DNA of 64,000 nt from Cherax quadricarinatus (Eukaryota > Arthropoda > Malacostraca > Decapoda > Parastacidae), in contig NC_091374.1 of NCBI RefSeq assembly GCF_038502225.1, positions 6,889,538-6,953,537 of the forward strand, written 5' to 3'. The notes under the pieces were generated by a model, which worked only from the letters and a program-made list of their open reading frames with translations, was not told the origin of the DNA and did no database searches. This document shows, one piece after another, positions 54,238 through 64,000 of this stretch. Numbering within the stretch: position 1 is the stretch's first letter; every line of letters starts with the position of its first letter. The position numbers and the translations under genes are program-made.

Positions 54238-57200
54238 CTCTTTTTTCAACAAGTCGGCCGTCTCCCACCAAGGCAGGGTGACCCAAAAAAGAAAGAAAAT
54301 CCCCAAAAAGAAAATACTTTCATCATTATTCAACACTTTCACCACACTCGCACATTATCACTGTTTTTGCAGAGGTGCTCAGAATACAACAGTTTAGAAG
54401 CATACACATATAAAGATGCACAACATATCCCTCTAAACTGCCAATATCCCAAACCCCTCCTTTAAAGTGCAGGCATTGTATTTCCCATTTCCAGGACTCA
54501 AGTCCGACTATATGAAAATAACCGGTTTCCCTGAATCCCTTCACTAAATATTACCCTGCTCACACTCCAACAGATCGTCAAGTCCCAAGTACCATTCGTC
54601 TCCATTCACTCCTATCTAACACGCTCACGCACGCTTGCTGGAAGTCCAAGCCCCTTGCCCACAAAACCTCCTTTACCCCCTCTCTCCAACCCTTTCGAGG
54701 ACGACCCCTACCCCGCCTTCCTTCCCCTATAGATTTATATGCTTTCCATGTCATTCTACTTTGATCCATTCTCTCTAAATGACCAAACCACCTCAACAAC
54801 CCCTCTTCTGCCCTCTGACTAATACTTTTATTAACTCCACACCTTTTCCTAATTTCCACACTCCGAATTTTCTGCATAATATTTACACCACACATTGCCC
54901 TTAAACAGGACATCTCCACTGCCTCCAACCGTCTCCTCGCTGCTGCATTTACCACCCAAGCTTTACACCCATATAAGAGTGTTGGTACTACTATACTTTC
55001 ATACATTCCCTTCTTTGCCTCCATAGATAACGTTTTTTGACTCCACATATACCTCAACGCACCACTCACCTTTTTTCCCCTCATCAATTCTATGATTAAC
55101 CTCATCCTTCATAAATCCATCCGCTGACACGTCAACTCCCAAGTATCTGAAAACATTCACTTCTTCCATACTACTCCTCCCCAATTTGATATCCAATTTT
55201 TCTTTATCTAAATCATTTGACATCCTCATCACCTTACTCTTTTCTATGTTCGCTTTCAACTTTCTACCTTTACACACATTCCCAAACTCATCCACTAACC
55301 TTTGCAATTTTTCTTTAGAATCTCCCATAAGCACAGTATCTTCAGCAAAAAGTAACTGTGTCAATTCCCATTTTGAATTTGATTCCCCAAAATTTAATCC
55401 CACCCCTCTCCCAAACACCCTAGCATTTACTTCCTTTACAACCCCATCTATAAATATATTAAACAACCATGGTGACATTACACATCTCTGTCTAAGACCT
55501 ACTTTTACCGGGAAGTAGTCTCCCTCTCTTCTACACACCCTAACCTGAGCCTCACTATCCTCATAAAAACTCTTTACAGCATTTAATAACTTACCACCTA
55601 TTCCATACACTTGCAACACCTGCCACATTGCTCCTCTATCCACTCTATCATATGCCTTTTCTAAATCCATAAATGCAATAAAAACCCCTACCTTTATCTA
55701 AATACTGTTCACATATATGCTTCAATGTAAACACTTGATCTACACATCCCCTACCCACTCTGAAACCTCCTTGCTCATCCGCAATCCTACATTCTGTCTT
55801 ACCTCTAAGTCTTTCAGTTATAACCCTACCGTACACTTTTCCTGGTATACTCGGTAAACTTTTTTTTTTTTTTTTCTACAAGTTGGCCGTCTCCCACCGA
55901 GGCAGGGTGACCCAAAAAAGGAAGAAAATCCCCAAAAAGAAAATGCTTTCATCATCATTCAACACTTTCACTACACTCACACATAATCACTTTTTGCAGA
56001 GGTGCTCAGAATACAACAGTTTAGAAGCATATACGTATAAAGATACACAACATATCCCTCCAAACTGCCAATATCCCAAACCGCTCCTTTAAAGTGCAGG
56101 CATTGTACTTCCCATTTCCAGGACTCAAGTCCGACTATATGAAAATAACCGGTTTCCCCGAATCCCTTCTCTAAATATTACCCTGCTCACACTCCAACAG
56201 ATCGTCAGGTCCCAAGTACGATTCGTCTCCATTCACTCCTATCTAACACACTCACGCACGCTTGCTGGAAGTCCAAGCCCCTTCCCCACAAAACCTCCTT
56301 TACCCCCCTCCCTCCAACCCTTTCGAGGACAACCCCTACCTCGCCTTCTTCCCCTTATTCCTCTATAATTTTTACAGTCTCTTTTGTCCCCTTTCCCTTT
56401 ATATAAAGGGACTATACATGCTCTCTGCCAATCCCTAGGTACCTTCCCCTCTTTCATACATTTATTAAACAAAAGTACCAACCACTCCAACACTATATCC
56501 CCCCCTGCTTTTAACATTTCTGTCATGATCCCATCAGTTCCAGCTGCTTTACCCCCTTTCATTCTACGTAATGCCTCACGTACCTCCCCCACACTTACAT
56601 TCTGCTCTTCTTCACTCCTAAAAGATGGTATACCTCCCTGACCAGTGCATGAAATTACTGCCTCTGTTTCTTCCTTAACATTTAAAAGTTCCTCAAAATA
56701 TTCTCGCCATCTACCTAATACCTCCATCTCCCCATCTACTAACTCCCCTACTCTGTTTTTAACTGACAAATCCATACTTTCCCTTGGCTTTCTTAACTTG
56801 TTTAACTCACTCCAAAATTTTTTCTTATTTTCATTATATGTATTATATGTATTACTTATTACCAAATCTCTTTCTACACATAGCTCAATTAAAGGCTCCC
56901 CATTTACATTTACCCCTGGCACCCCAAATTTACCTACTAGTCCCTCTATAACATTTTTACCCACTTTAGCATTGAAATCCCCAACCACCATTACTCTCAC
57001 ACTTGATTCAAAACTCCCCACGCATTCGCTCAACATTTCCCAAAATCTCTCTCTCTCTCCTCTACACTTCTCTCTTCTCCAGGTGCATACACTCTTATTA
57101 TAACCCACTTTTCACATCCAATCTTTATTTTACTCCACATAATCCTTGAATTAATACATTTATAGTCCCTCTTTTCCTGCCATAGCTTATCCTTCAACAT

Positions 57201-57815
57201 TATTGCTACTCCTTCTTTAGCTCTAACTCTATTTGAAACCCCTGACCTAATCCCATTTATTCCTCTCCATTGAAACTCTCCCACCCCCTTCAGCTTTGTT
57301 TCACTTAAAGCCAGGACATCCAGCTTCTTCTTATTCATAACATCCACAATCATCTCTTTCTTATCATTTGCACAACATCCACGCACATTCAGACTTCCCA
57401 CTTTGGCAATTTTCTTCTTATTCTTTTTAGTAATCTTTACAGGAAAAGGGGTTACTAGCCCATTGTTCCCGGCATTTTAGTTGACTTTTACAACACGCAT
57501 GGCTTACGGAGGAAAGATTCTTATTCCACTTCCCCATGGATATAAAAGGAAAAGTAATAAGACCAAGAACTATTAAGATAAAATCAAAGAAAACTCAGAT
57601 GAGTGTGTATAAATAAATGTGTACATGTATGTGTAGTGTGACCTAAGTGTAAGTAGAAGTAGCAAGACATACCTGTAATCTTGCATATTTATGAGACAGA
57701 CAAAAGACATCAGCAATCCTACCATCATGTAAAACAATTACAGGCTTTCGTTTTACACTCACTTGGCAGGATGGTAGTACCTCCCTGGGTGGTTGCTGTC
57801 TATCAACCTACTACT
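54238..57815 (-). pseudogene. RTE-like LINE, minus strand, with a nested fragment of its own family
   Basis: Read from about 57815 leftward: 5' UTR; endonuclease start MGSLNVRGCCANDKKEMIVD (57401); VYAPGEERS; VVGDFNAKVGK; a large deletion after VISNTYNTY (about 56850) that removes the rest of the endonuclease and the start of the linker; RT (GGKAAGTDGIMTEMLKAGGD; VPLYKGKGDKRDCKNYRGI); an interruption at 55861-56350; then RT again from 55855 (GKVYGRVI; ADEQGGFRVGRGC; FMDLEKAYDRVDRG; LLFAEDTVLM, where FADD has become FAED); C-terminus SCLRAMCGVNIMQ and RKGWREGVKEVLWARGLDFQ; 3' UTR to a T-run at 54241. Dead copy. Confidence 0.88.
55861..56350 (-). mobile_element. 5'-truncated RTE 3' end inserted in an RTE copy
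   Basis: A poly(A) (T-run at 55861-55875 on the plus strand) and about 475 bp of RTE 3' UTR plus the last coding part (RGCPRKGWREG) lie in the middle of the RT domain of 54238-57815. The host reading NYRGI stops at about 56355 and resumes at 55855 with about 9 bases missing, so the insertion came with a small target deletion instead of a duplication. Confidence 0.85.
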
Positions 57816-57829
57816 TGTAGATGTAATGC

Positions 57830-58500
57830 ATAATAAACATGACTGGCAACTGTCAAGTAATATGCATTTTCACTTGTTCAGGAAGCAGACATGATCATGT
57901 GTAATACCAGTTGGTTCATGAGCAACTCTCTGAGACAGGCAGACAGAAAGACAGACACAGATAGTCAGAGCTAGACACAGAGAACCAGACAGACATGTTT
58001 ATTTGTAACAGTGAAAACAAATAAAGAGAAGGCAGTGTACGCTCATCAAATGTCACCATTAGCTGCACTGTCAGCAGTGGAGTGACACAAGTCTTACATC
58101 ATGCTTCAAGGGAATTTATTATCATTATTATTATTCATAGTATTATTATTAACGTACTCCCGCATATCCAAAACATTGCTGGGACCTATAAATACTATGT
58201 ATATATTTCTAGACAAAAGTATGTGACTAAGGTAGGTAAAAATGCTCACCTGTCACTGTGTTTGTGACTATTTGAGTGCTATTTCAATACCTAATATTAG
58301 TATCAGAACGAAGAATAACTATGAAATCACAAGAACAACTACAAATTGTAATTATGAGAACATAAAAATTATACAAATTAAAAAAAAATAAGAAAAAAAA
58401 GGTATATCGGCAACACATCTGCAAGCGGCAGTGCTTCATGTTGCCGTCAAGTGAGCGACAAGTGCCGAATTTGCGGCCTTATATTTCTGTAAGTATTGAC
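57830..58500. other. NSD intron sequence, nothing recognised
   Basis: Low-complexity GACAGACAGA stretch near 57935-57990 and AT-rich sequence after it. No repeat family identified. Confidence 0.45.
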
Positions 58501-58504
58501 TCTA

Positions 58505-58580
58505 GATTTTTTTTTTTTTTTCAACAAGTCGGCCGTCTCCCACCGAGGCAGGGTGACCCAAAAAAGTGTCCTCTTCATTT
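58505..58580 (-). mobile_element. RTE-like LINE 3' terminus only
   Basis: T-run followed by CAACAAGTCGGCCGTCTCCC and CACCGAGGCAGGGTGACCCA, the last about 60 bp of the family. Confidence 0.8.
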
Positions 58581-58594
58581 TTTTTTTTTTTTTC

Positions 58595-58655
58595 AAAATA
58601 TTCGGAGCGCTGGGAGAGTGAGTGTAAATCTACGTTTGGACATTTAAGGGGTTAA
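58595..58655. mobile_element. Right-end remnant of a TTAA-type MITE
   Basis: AATCTACGTTTGGACATTTA then AGGGGTTAAG matches the end of the 27698-27923 family; the left end is replaced by other repeats. Confidence 0.65.
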
Positions 58656-58885
58656 GTCTTGCTTATCCATTGCTACCCTTTTTTCTCTTCCCACTTGGTC
58701 TTTTTTTTCATTTAATACCATTAACTGTATTAGCACAGTGGTGCAAAATAGTTAAAGGTAAATTTGTATTACTGCTTTCTGTAGGACATCAAATGGTTAA
58801 TTATAAGAAGGAACGTTTAGAGTGTGTTTATACATTATAATTTTCTGTGTCAAATGAAGTAAGGTAATTTTATTTCATTTTTCAG

Positions 58886-59882
58886 ATATGAAAGAATACA
58901 AAAGTATGCATTGCAAAAACTTGAAAGTGAAGCTCAAGATAATAATCAAATGGTGATTAAATCTTCCTATAAAAGTCTCTCTCTGGGTAGAGTTCGTAAT
59001 CCTGTCATTGAGGTAAAGCCAGAGAAAAGGAAAAGAGGGCGTCCAAGAAAACACAGCAAGGCCCTGCCTATTTTGAAATTGCTTAAGTCAAATGGTGACT
59101 CAACAGATGGAGAGTTTTCTGGTTTTGATGAAAATTCGTTTGAGAATAATAAAGAAAGGGCTAATATGGTGTCCAAACTGAGTAAAGAAAGCGACTTTGC
59201 TTCATATGCTCGGGAGCATTTAGAAAATTGTATGTTAGAAAATCCAGGCATATCAGAACAAACTGCTCGTAGCAAATTGAGATGGAAATGGAAGAAGCTG
59301 TCAAGTTCTCAGACAGTCAGATACAAATCTAAGCGTAAATATGGGGATAAGCTGGTAACAGATGGCTCTGAAGTGAATATTCTTAAGCGTAAACTTAGCA
59401 GTTTTGAAGAGAGAGAAGAATATGAAGAAACTGATGCACTGTCTACTAAACGGCAAAAGACAGATGATGATGTCGCTAAGCTCCAAATTACAGACGATGA
59501 TAAACAGCAAAATGTAGATGATGTTTCCACTAAACGACAAAGAACAGATGATGATGTAGATAGTATACGTGGTGTGTACAAAGTAGTTCGTAATGAGAAA
59601 GTATGTTACCGGTGTGAGGGTGTAAGTGACAAGTCTGGGGCTGATATGGTCCGCTGTAAAGGACTCTGTTGTGGTGTTTTTCACCTCATCTGTTTAGGTT
59701 TAAGTTCAATGCCAAAAAGAGACTTTAAATGTGAAGAATGCCAAACTGGACATCACATGTGTTTCCAATGCAAGATGTTTGGTGGCATAATGCAAAGATG
59801 TAGCGTGCCCTTCTGTGGAAAATTTTACCATGAAGAATGCGTGCAGCAGTGGCCTCAAGTTTCCAGACAGCGTCAACAGGAG
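58886..59882 (+). CDS. NSD: NSD-family methyltransferase, AT-hook and PHD exon
   Basis: 997-bp exon between CATTTTTCAG and GAG|GTAAGT. The first base completes an Arg codon from 52608; it leaves in phase 0. It encodes an AT-hook (KRKRGRPRKHSK, about 59026-59062), a charged linker with repeated KRQKTDDD / KRQRTDDD motifs, and from about 59600 a PHD finger (CYRCEG...RCKGLCCGVFHLICLG...KCEEC). A second finger follows (HMCFQCKMFGG...CSVPFCGKFYHEECVQQWPQ). The GVFHLICLGL and CGKFYHEECV patterns are those of the NSD PHD1-PHD2 pair, which bind histone H3 and partners. The catalytic AWS-SET part must be encoded beyond the window. Confidence 0.94.
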
Positions 59883-59994
59883 GTAAGTGTGTCTTGTATC
59901 AACTAACAGGGACTTATAATTTTTGTGTTGTTATCTTTAAGCAATAAGTTGAATGTTGGGATAATGAGTTAAAATTCTTTCCTTGTAAGCAATA

Positions 59995-60065
59995 CATTTT
60001 GTAAAAGGACTACAATGCTAGGAGCAAGGGGCTAGTAACCCCCTCTTGTATAAAGTTACTGGGTG
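59995..60065 (+). mobile_element. Small RTE 5' UTR fragment
   Basis: AAAGGACTACAATGCTAGGA and GGGGCTAGTAACCCC match the end of the RTE 5' UTR. Confidence 0.6.
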
Positions 60066-60384
60066 TAGCACTTAATGCCTCTTCTTTTAAGGCATTCATT
60101 CCATTGTTCTTTCACTCAAGAATTTTTCTCTTATCCTTTTGGCACCTTGTTCTTAAAGTAAGGAATAGCATAAGCCAAAAGATAATGAAAAAGACATTGT
60201 GTTTGCAAAGAAAATTTTGCTATGACGTTTTGTTCAGAACTGGACTTTGTTAAATGCAGTATACCAAAACACATTGCTGCTCATTGCATTCTACAATTGT
60301 ACTTTCTGAATTATGGAGCAGCACTACAGTTTTATCAGTAGAAGACAACCAAATACAGGATTTTGGTTCTTATCTCCCTCCGTG
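60066..60384. other. NSD intron sequence, nothing recognised
   Basis: No repeat or coding signal identified. Confidence 0.4.
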
Positions 60385-60560
60385 CATAAAGTGAATTACT
60401 GACAAACCTCTGGCGGTCTTCAAGAGGGAGCAGGACAAGTTCCCCAAATTAGTGCTTGACCAGCCAAGCTGTGGTTTGTACCCTAGACTTTGTGTGGCCA
60501 ACAGTAAAAGCTTGGTTGATCAGACTGATCCTCCAGGATGCCTGGACAGGAATCCAGCTA
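60385..60560 (+). mobile_element. Old CR1/L2-like LINE 3' end
   Basis: CTCTGGCGGTCTTCAAGAGG, GACCAGCCAAGCTGTGGTTT and GGTTGATCAGACTGATCCTC are diverged matches to the family 3' end. Similar age to 15850-16025. Confidence 0.65.
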
Positions 60561-60889
60561 GTATGGAGTCATTGAACCCTGGAAATGTCCTTGAATTATC
60601 AGGCCTCCTGCACTTCAGAAAATACATTGTTTAACACCTCTCTCCCTTACAACCTTTCTTGTTACCTCACCTTGACCTCTGTTGAATATAAGACAATGTG
60701 TATGGTTGTTTTTAAGTCCAGTCCTGGATGTAATGTCATAACGAAGGTTTATTTACAGACAGCTCTTGCTTGGTTTATAATTATGGGTTCTTGTTCTTCC
60801 CATTGATGGTGCTAAGAAATATGTGCTCTTGATCCTTTTGGGTTTAGTGCTTCTCAACAGGCTTGTAATGTCCAGTCTTCAGTATTTAT

Positions 60890-63800
60890 TTATTTTTTTA
60901 TATACTTCCTCAATGGCCATCTCCTGCCAAGGCAGGGTGACAGCAACCACCCAGGGAAGTACTACCGTCCTGCCAGATGACTGTGAAACAAAAACCTGTA
61001 ATTGTTTTGCATGATGGTAGGATTGCTGGTTTCTTTTTCTGTCTCATAAACACGCTAAGATAACAGGGATATCTTGCTACTCCTACTTACACTTTGGTCA
61101 CACTTCACAGACACGCACATGCATATATATATATACATACATCTAGGTTTTTCTCCTTTTTCTAAATAGCTCTTGTTCTTTTTTATTTCTTCTATTGTCC
61201 ATGGGGAAGTGGAAAAGAATCTTTCCTCCGTAAGCCATGCGTGTCGTATGAGGCGACTAAAATGCCGGGAGCAATGGGCTAGTAACCCCTTCTCCTGTAT
61301 ACAATTACTAAAAAAGAGAAGAAGAAAAACTTTATAAAACTGGGTTGCTTAAATGTGCGTGGATGTAGTGCGGATGACAAGAAACAGATGATTGCTGATG
61401 TTATGAATGAAAAGAAGTTGGATGTCCTGGCCCTAAGCGAAACAAAGCTGAAGGGGGTAGGAGAGTTTCAGTGGGGGGAAATAAATGGGATTAAATCTGG
61501 AGTATCTGAGAGAGTTAGAGCAAAGGAAGGGGTAGCAGTAATGTTAAATGATCAGTTATGGAAGGAGAAAAGAGAATATGAATGTGTAAATTCAAGAATT
61601 ATGTGGATTAAAGTAAAGGTTGGATGCGAGAAGTGGGTCATAATAAGCGTGTATGCACCTGGAGAAGAGAGGAATGCAGAGGAGAGAGAGAGATTTTGGG
61701 AGATGTTAAGTGAATGTATAGGAGCCTTTGAACCAAGTGAGAGAGTAATTGTGGTAGGGGACTTGAATGCTAAAGTAGGAGAAACTTTTAGAGAGGGTGT
61801 GGTAGGTAAGTTTGGGGTGCCAGGTGTAAATGATAATGGGAGCCCTTTGATTGAACTTTGTATAGAAAGGGGTTTAGTTATAGGTAATACATATTTTAAG
61901 AAAAAGAGGATAAATAAGTATACACGATATGATGTAGGGCGAAATGACAGTAGTTTGTTGGATTATGTATTGGTAGATAAAAGACTGTTGAGTAGACTTC
62001 AGGATGTACATGTTTATAGAGGGGCCACAGATATATCAGATCACTTTCTAGTTGTAGCTACACTGAGAGTAAAAGGTAGATGGGATACAAGGAGAATAGA
62101 AGCATCAGGGAAGAGAGAGGTGAAGGTTTATAAACTAAAAGAGGAGGCAGTTAGGGTAAGATATAAACAGCTATTGGAGGATAGATGGGCTAATGAGAGC
62201 ATAGGCAATGGGGTCGAAGAGGTATGGGGTAGGTTTAAAAATGTAGTGTTAGAGTGTTCAGCAGAAGTTTGTGGTTACAGGAAAGTGGGTGCAGGAGGGA
62301 AGAGGAGCGATTGGTGGAATGATGATGTAAAGAGAGTAGTAAGGGAGAAAAAGTTAGCATATGAGAAGTTTTTACAAAGTAGAAGTGATGCAAGGAGGGA
62401 AGAGTATATGGAGAAAAAGAGAGAGGTTAAGAGAGTGGTGAAGCAATGTAAAAAGAGAGCAAATGAGAGAGTGGGTGAGATGTTATCAACAAATTTTGTT
62501 GAAAATAAGAAAAAGTTTTGGAGTGAGATTAACAAGTTAAGAAAGCCTAGAGAACAAATGGATTTGTCAGTTAAAAATAGGAGAGGAGAGTTATTAAATG
62601 GAGAGTTAGAGGTATTGGGAAGATGGAGGGAATATTTTGAGGAATTGTTAAATGTTGATGAAGATAGGGAAGCTGTGATTTCGTGTATAGGGCAAGGAGG
62701 AATAACATCTTGTAGGAGTGAGGAAGAGCCAGTTGTGAGTGTGGGGGAAGTTCGTGAGGCAGTAGGTAAAATGAAAGGGGGTAAGGCAGCCGGGATTGAT
62801 GGGATAAAGATAGAAATGTTAAAAGCAGGTGGGGATATAGTTTTGGAGTGGTTGGTGCAATTGTTTAATAAATGTATGGAAGAGGGTAAGGTACCTAGGG
62901 ATTGGCAGAGAGCATGCATAGTTCCTTTGTATAAAGGCAAAGGGGATAAAAGAGAGTGCAAAAATTATAGGGGGATAAGTCTGTTGAGTGTACCTGGTAA
63001 AGTGTATGGTAGAGTTATAATTGAAAGAATTAAGAGTAAGACGGAGAATAGGATAGCAGATGAACAAGGAGGCTTTAGGAAAGGTAGGGGGTGTGTGGAC
63101 CAGGTGTTTACAGTGAAACATATAAGTGAACAGTATTTAGATAAGGCTAAAGAGGTCTTTGTGGCATTTATGGATTTGGAAAAGGCGTATGACAGGGTGG
63201 ATAGGGGGGCAATGTGGCAGATGTTGCAAGTGTATGGTGTAGGAGGTAGGTTACTGAAAGCAGTGAAGAGTTTTTACGAGGATAGTGAGGCTCAAGTTAG
63301 AGTATGTAGGAAAGAGGGAAATTTTTTCCCAGTAAAAGTAGGCCTTAGACAAGGATGTGTGATGTCACCGTGGTTGTTTAATATATTTATAGATGGGGTT
63401 GTAAGAGAAGTAAATGCGAGGGTCTTGGCAAGAGGCGTGGAGTTAAAAGATAAAGAATCACACACAAAGTGGGAGTTGTCACAGCTGCTCTTTGCTGATG
63501 ACACTGTGCTCTTGGGAGATTCTGAAGAGAAGTTGCAGAGATTGGTGGATGAATTTGGTAGGGTGTGCAAAAGAAGAAAATTAAAGGTGAATACAGGAAA
63601 GAGTAAGGTTATGAGGATAACAAAAAGATTAGGTGATGAAAGATTGAATATCAGATTGGAGGGAGAGAGTATGGAGGAGGTGAACGTATTCAGATATTTG
63701 GGAGTGGACGTGTCAGCGGATGGGTCTATGAAAGATGAGGTGAATCATAGAATTGATGAGGGAAAAAGAGTGAGTGGTGCACTTAGGAGTCTGTGGAGAC

Positions 63801-64000
63801 AAAGAACTTTGTCCTTGGAGGCAAAGAGGGGAATGTATGAGAGTATAGTTTTACCAACGCTCTTATATGGGTGTGAAGCGTGGGTGATGAATGTTGCAGC
63901 GAGGAGAAGGCTGGAGGCAGTGGAGATGTCATGTCTGAGGGCAATGTGTGGTGTGAATATAATGCAGAGAATTCGTAGTTTGGAAGTTAGGAGGAGGTGC
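60890..64000 (+). mobile_element. RTE-like LINE with intact-looking ORF, runs off the window
   Basis: The 5' UTR begins by about 60943 (CAGCAACCACCCAGGGAAGT); about 60 bp just before it (GGCCATCTCCTGCCAAGGCA) look like an RTE 3' terminus, so the insertion may sit beside an older tail. The ORF is uninterrupted from the 5' UTR to base 64000. The youngest copy in the window, inside an NSD intron. Confidence 0.93.
61388..64000 (+). CDS. RTE-like endonuclease-reverse transcriptase, intact so far, 3' partial
   Basis: The frame is open from the TAA at 61283 to the window end without a stop: at least 871 codons from the first in-frame ATG (61388). The related copy at 57401 starts 12 codons before the equivalent position (MGSLNVRGC); here that codon has changed, so the true start is uncertain. 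It has the endonuclease (SETKLKGVGEF; VYAPGEERN; VVGDLNAKVGE; SDHFLVVATL), RT core (GGKAAGIDGI; VPLYKGKGDKRECKNYRGIS; EQGGFRKGRGCVDQV; FMDLEKAYDRVDRG; VGLRQGCVMSPWLFNIF; LLFADDTVLLGD, with the catalytic FADD intact), thumb (FRYLGVDVSADG) and start of the C-terminus (LYGCEAWVMNAAARRRLEAV). It could encode active target-primed reverse transcription machinery and mobilise the short RTE-tailed elements. Confidence 0.9.
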   Translation, partial: MIADVMNEKKLDVLALSETKLKGVGEFQWGEINGIKSGVSERVRAKEGVAVMLNDQLWKEKREYECVNSRIMWIKVKVGCEKWVIISVYAPGEERNAEERERFWEMLSECIGAFEPSERVIVVGDLNAKVGETFREGVVGKFGVPGVNDNGSPLIELCIERGLVIGNTYFKKKRINKYTRYDVGRNDSSLLDYVLVDKRLLSRLQDVHVYRGATDISDHFLVVATLRVKGRWDTRRIEASGKREVKVYKLKEEAVRVRYKQLLEDRWANESIGNGVEEVWGRFKNVVLECSAEVCGYRKVGAGGKRSDWWNDDVKRVVREKKLAYEKFLQSRSDARREEYMEKKREVKRVVKQCKKRANERVGEMLSTNFVENKKKFWSEINKLRKPREQMDLSVKNRRGELLNGELEVLGRWREYFEELLNVDEDREAVISCIGQGGITSCRSEEEPVVSVGEVREAVGKMKGGKAAGIDGIKIEMLKAGGDIVLEWLVQLFNKCMEEGKVPRDWQRACIVPLYKGKGDKRECKNYRGISLLSVPGKVYGRVIIERIKSKTENRIADEQGGFRKGRGCVDQVFTVKHISEQYLDKAKEVFVAFMDLEKAYDRVDRGAMWQMLQVYGVGGRLLKAVKSFYEDSEAQVRVCRKEGNFFPVKVGLRQGCVMSPWLFNIFIDGVVREVNARVLARGVELKDKESHTKWELSQLLFADDTVLLGDSEEKLQRLVDEFGRVCKRRKLKVNTGKSKVMRITKRLGDERLNIRLEGESMEEVNVFRYLGVDVSADGSMKDEVNHRIDEGKRVSGALRSLWRQRTLSLEAKRGMYESIVLPTLLYGCEAWVMNVAARRRLEAVEMSCLRAMCGVNIMQRIRSLEVRRRC

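Overview
The window is nuclear DNA of a large, repeat-rich animal genome, most likely a decapod crustacean and probably a crayfish-type species. This is an inference from the repeats I recognise: dispersed non-LTR 3' ends of a kind common in decapod genomes, a tRNA-derived SINE with an (ATT)n tail, and long satellites. Introns are large, splice sites are canonical GT/AG, and nothing looks bacterial.

Bases 1-1900 hold a head-to-head pair of small protein-kinase-like genes on the arms of a large imperfect palindrome. The left copy runs off the window. The right copy is a complete 268-residue ORF followed by eight 33-bp tandem repeats in another frame. Bases 2300-11350 form a repeat domain with a 57-bp satellite (about 31 units, derived from a SINE), a 31-bp satellite (about 57 units), a 36-bp satellite (about 19 units), a degraded 41-bp array, and microsatellites. 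LINE fragments interrupt it. A GC-richer stretch at 13270-13960 with a YY1-like motif may be a promoter.

The main host gene is on the plus strand: six exons from 22667 to 59882 with consistent splice phases, encoding the N-terminal half of an NSD-family (NSD1/2/3; Drosophila NSD/Mes-4) histone H3K36 methyltransferase. The exons give an acidic disordered N-terminus, a PWWP domain split over two exons, an AT-hook, and the start of the PHD cluster. The remaining PHD, second PWWP, AWS and SET exons must lie beyond 64000, and the first exon(s) lie upstream of 22667.

The introns are stacked with transposons whose insertion order can be read from target-site duplications. There are RTE-like LINEs (28513-31804; 54238-57815 with a fragment of its own family nested inside; and one at about 60890-64000 whose ORF is uninterrupted to the window edge). 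There are CR1/L2-like LINE relics (19558-22300 and 32225-39115), the second broken by two Tigger/pogo transposons. TTAA-flanked piggyBac-like elements occur nested within one another, together with several TA-flanked MITEs. Short RTE-tailed SINE-like elements have 11-12-bp duplications, and a 1.1-kb polypyrimidine tract starts about 40 bp downstream of an NSD splice donor.

I found no CRISPR array, operon, rRNA or free-standing tRNA gene. The most unusual items are the palindromic kinase pair, the SINE-to-satellite conversion, the microsatellite grown inside a LINE 3' end, and the layered nested insertions.
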